Origin: an uncultured Bacilli bacterium
Lineage (GTDB): Bacteria > Bacillota_I > Bacilli_A > RF39 > UBA660
Direction of reading: 5' to 3'
Length of the DNA: 36,440 nucleotides
Assembly (NCBI GenBank): GCA_947632205.1
Contig: CANROK010000008.1
Coordinates: 1 to 36,440, forward strand
Shown: positions 36,379-36,440 of the stretch, one piece after another
How positions within the stretch are numbered: the stretch's first letter is position 1
How the letters are laid out: every line of letters starts with the position of its first letter
Position numbers and translations under genes: made by a program
The notes under the pieces: generated by a model
The model's input: the letters and a program-made list of their open reading frames with translations, nothing else
Database searches by the model: none
Told to the model about the DNA's origin: nothing

Positions 36379-36440
36379 ATCCAAAAATAGAAGAAATGGC
36401 TATTTTGGTAAGTAAATACAAGAGTTTAAGGTACTTGATA

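Noticed and set aside
1-36440. CRISPR arrays, tRNA or rRNA genes, IS elements
   Set aside because: No regularly spaced repeats, tRNA-like cloverleafs, rRNA segments, or transposase/integrase ORFs were seen on inspection
1-36440. Mycoplasma-type code (TGA = Trp)
   Set aside because: Several conserved genes (walJ-like, the EcfA2-like ORF, paralog A) end at TGA in ATGA overlaps and use TGG for Trp

Overview
AT-rich bacterial chromosomal window, probably an uncultured RF39-like/Bacilli gut lineage (inferred from gene content only). TGA acts as a stop, so code 11 fits. Recognisable blocks: rpsF-ssb-rpsR-(HTH)-rplI-dnaB-M23/LysM/G5-walJ-like-rlmH; ung; a divergent flippase and secreted-protein pair; gerQ; yitT-like; ftsE-ftsX-M23; yvcK-whiA; a remnant ECF-ATPase region-truA; rplM-rpsI. 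The right end is accessory: DinJ/YafQ-type toxin-antitoxin, HAD, deoxyinosine-glycosylase-like, Fic, a beta-helix wall protein and a truncated amidase. Strongest leads: (1) between whiA and truA, where Firmicutes normally carry ecfA1-ecfA2-ecfT, there are two consecutive short ORFs that look like EcfA proteins stripped of ATPase motifs. The first is absent from the ORF track and appears to use an ATT/ATA start behind AAGGAGGG. (2) A G8 tract lies in the 16-bp spacer of a TTGATT/TATAAT promoter for a Cys-rich secreted protein, a classical phase-variation layout. (3) A protein with two RNA-polymerase alpha-CTD-like modules sits behind a consensus promoter. (4) A possible attenuator precedes a GNAT gene. 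(5) A Fic gene has helically phased TTGCATCA sites and is flanked by a ~67-bp direct repeat. All homology calls are from memory and by eye; no searches were run.
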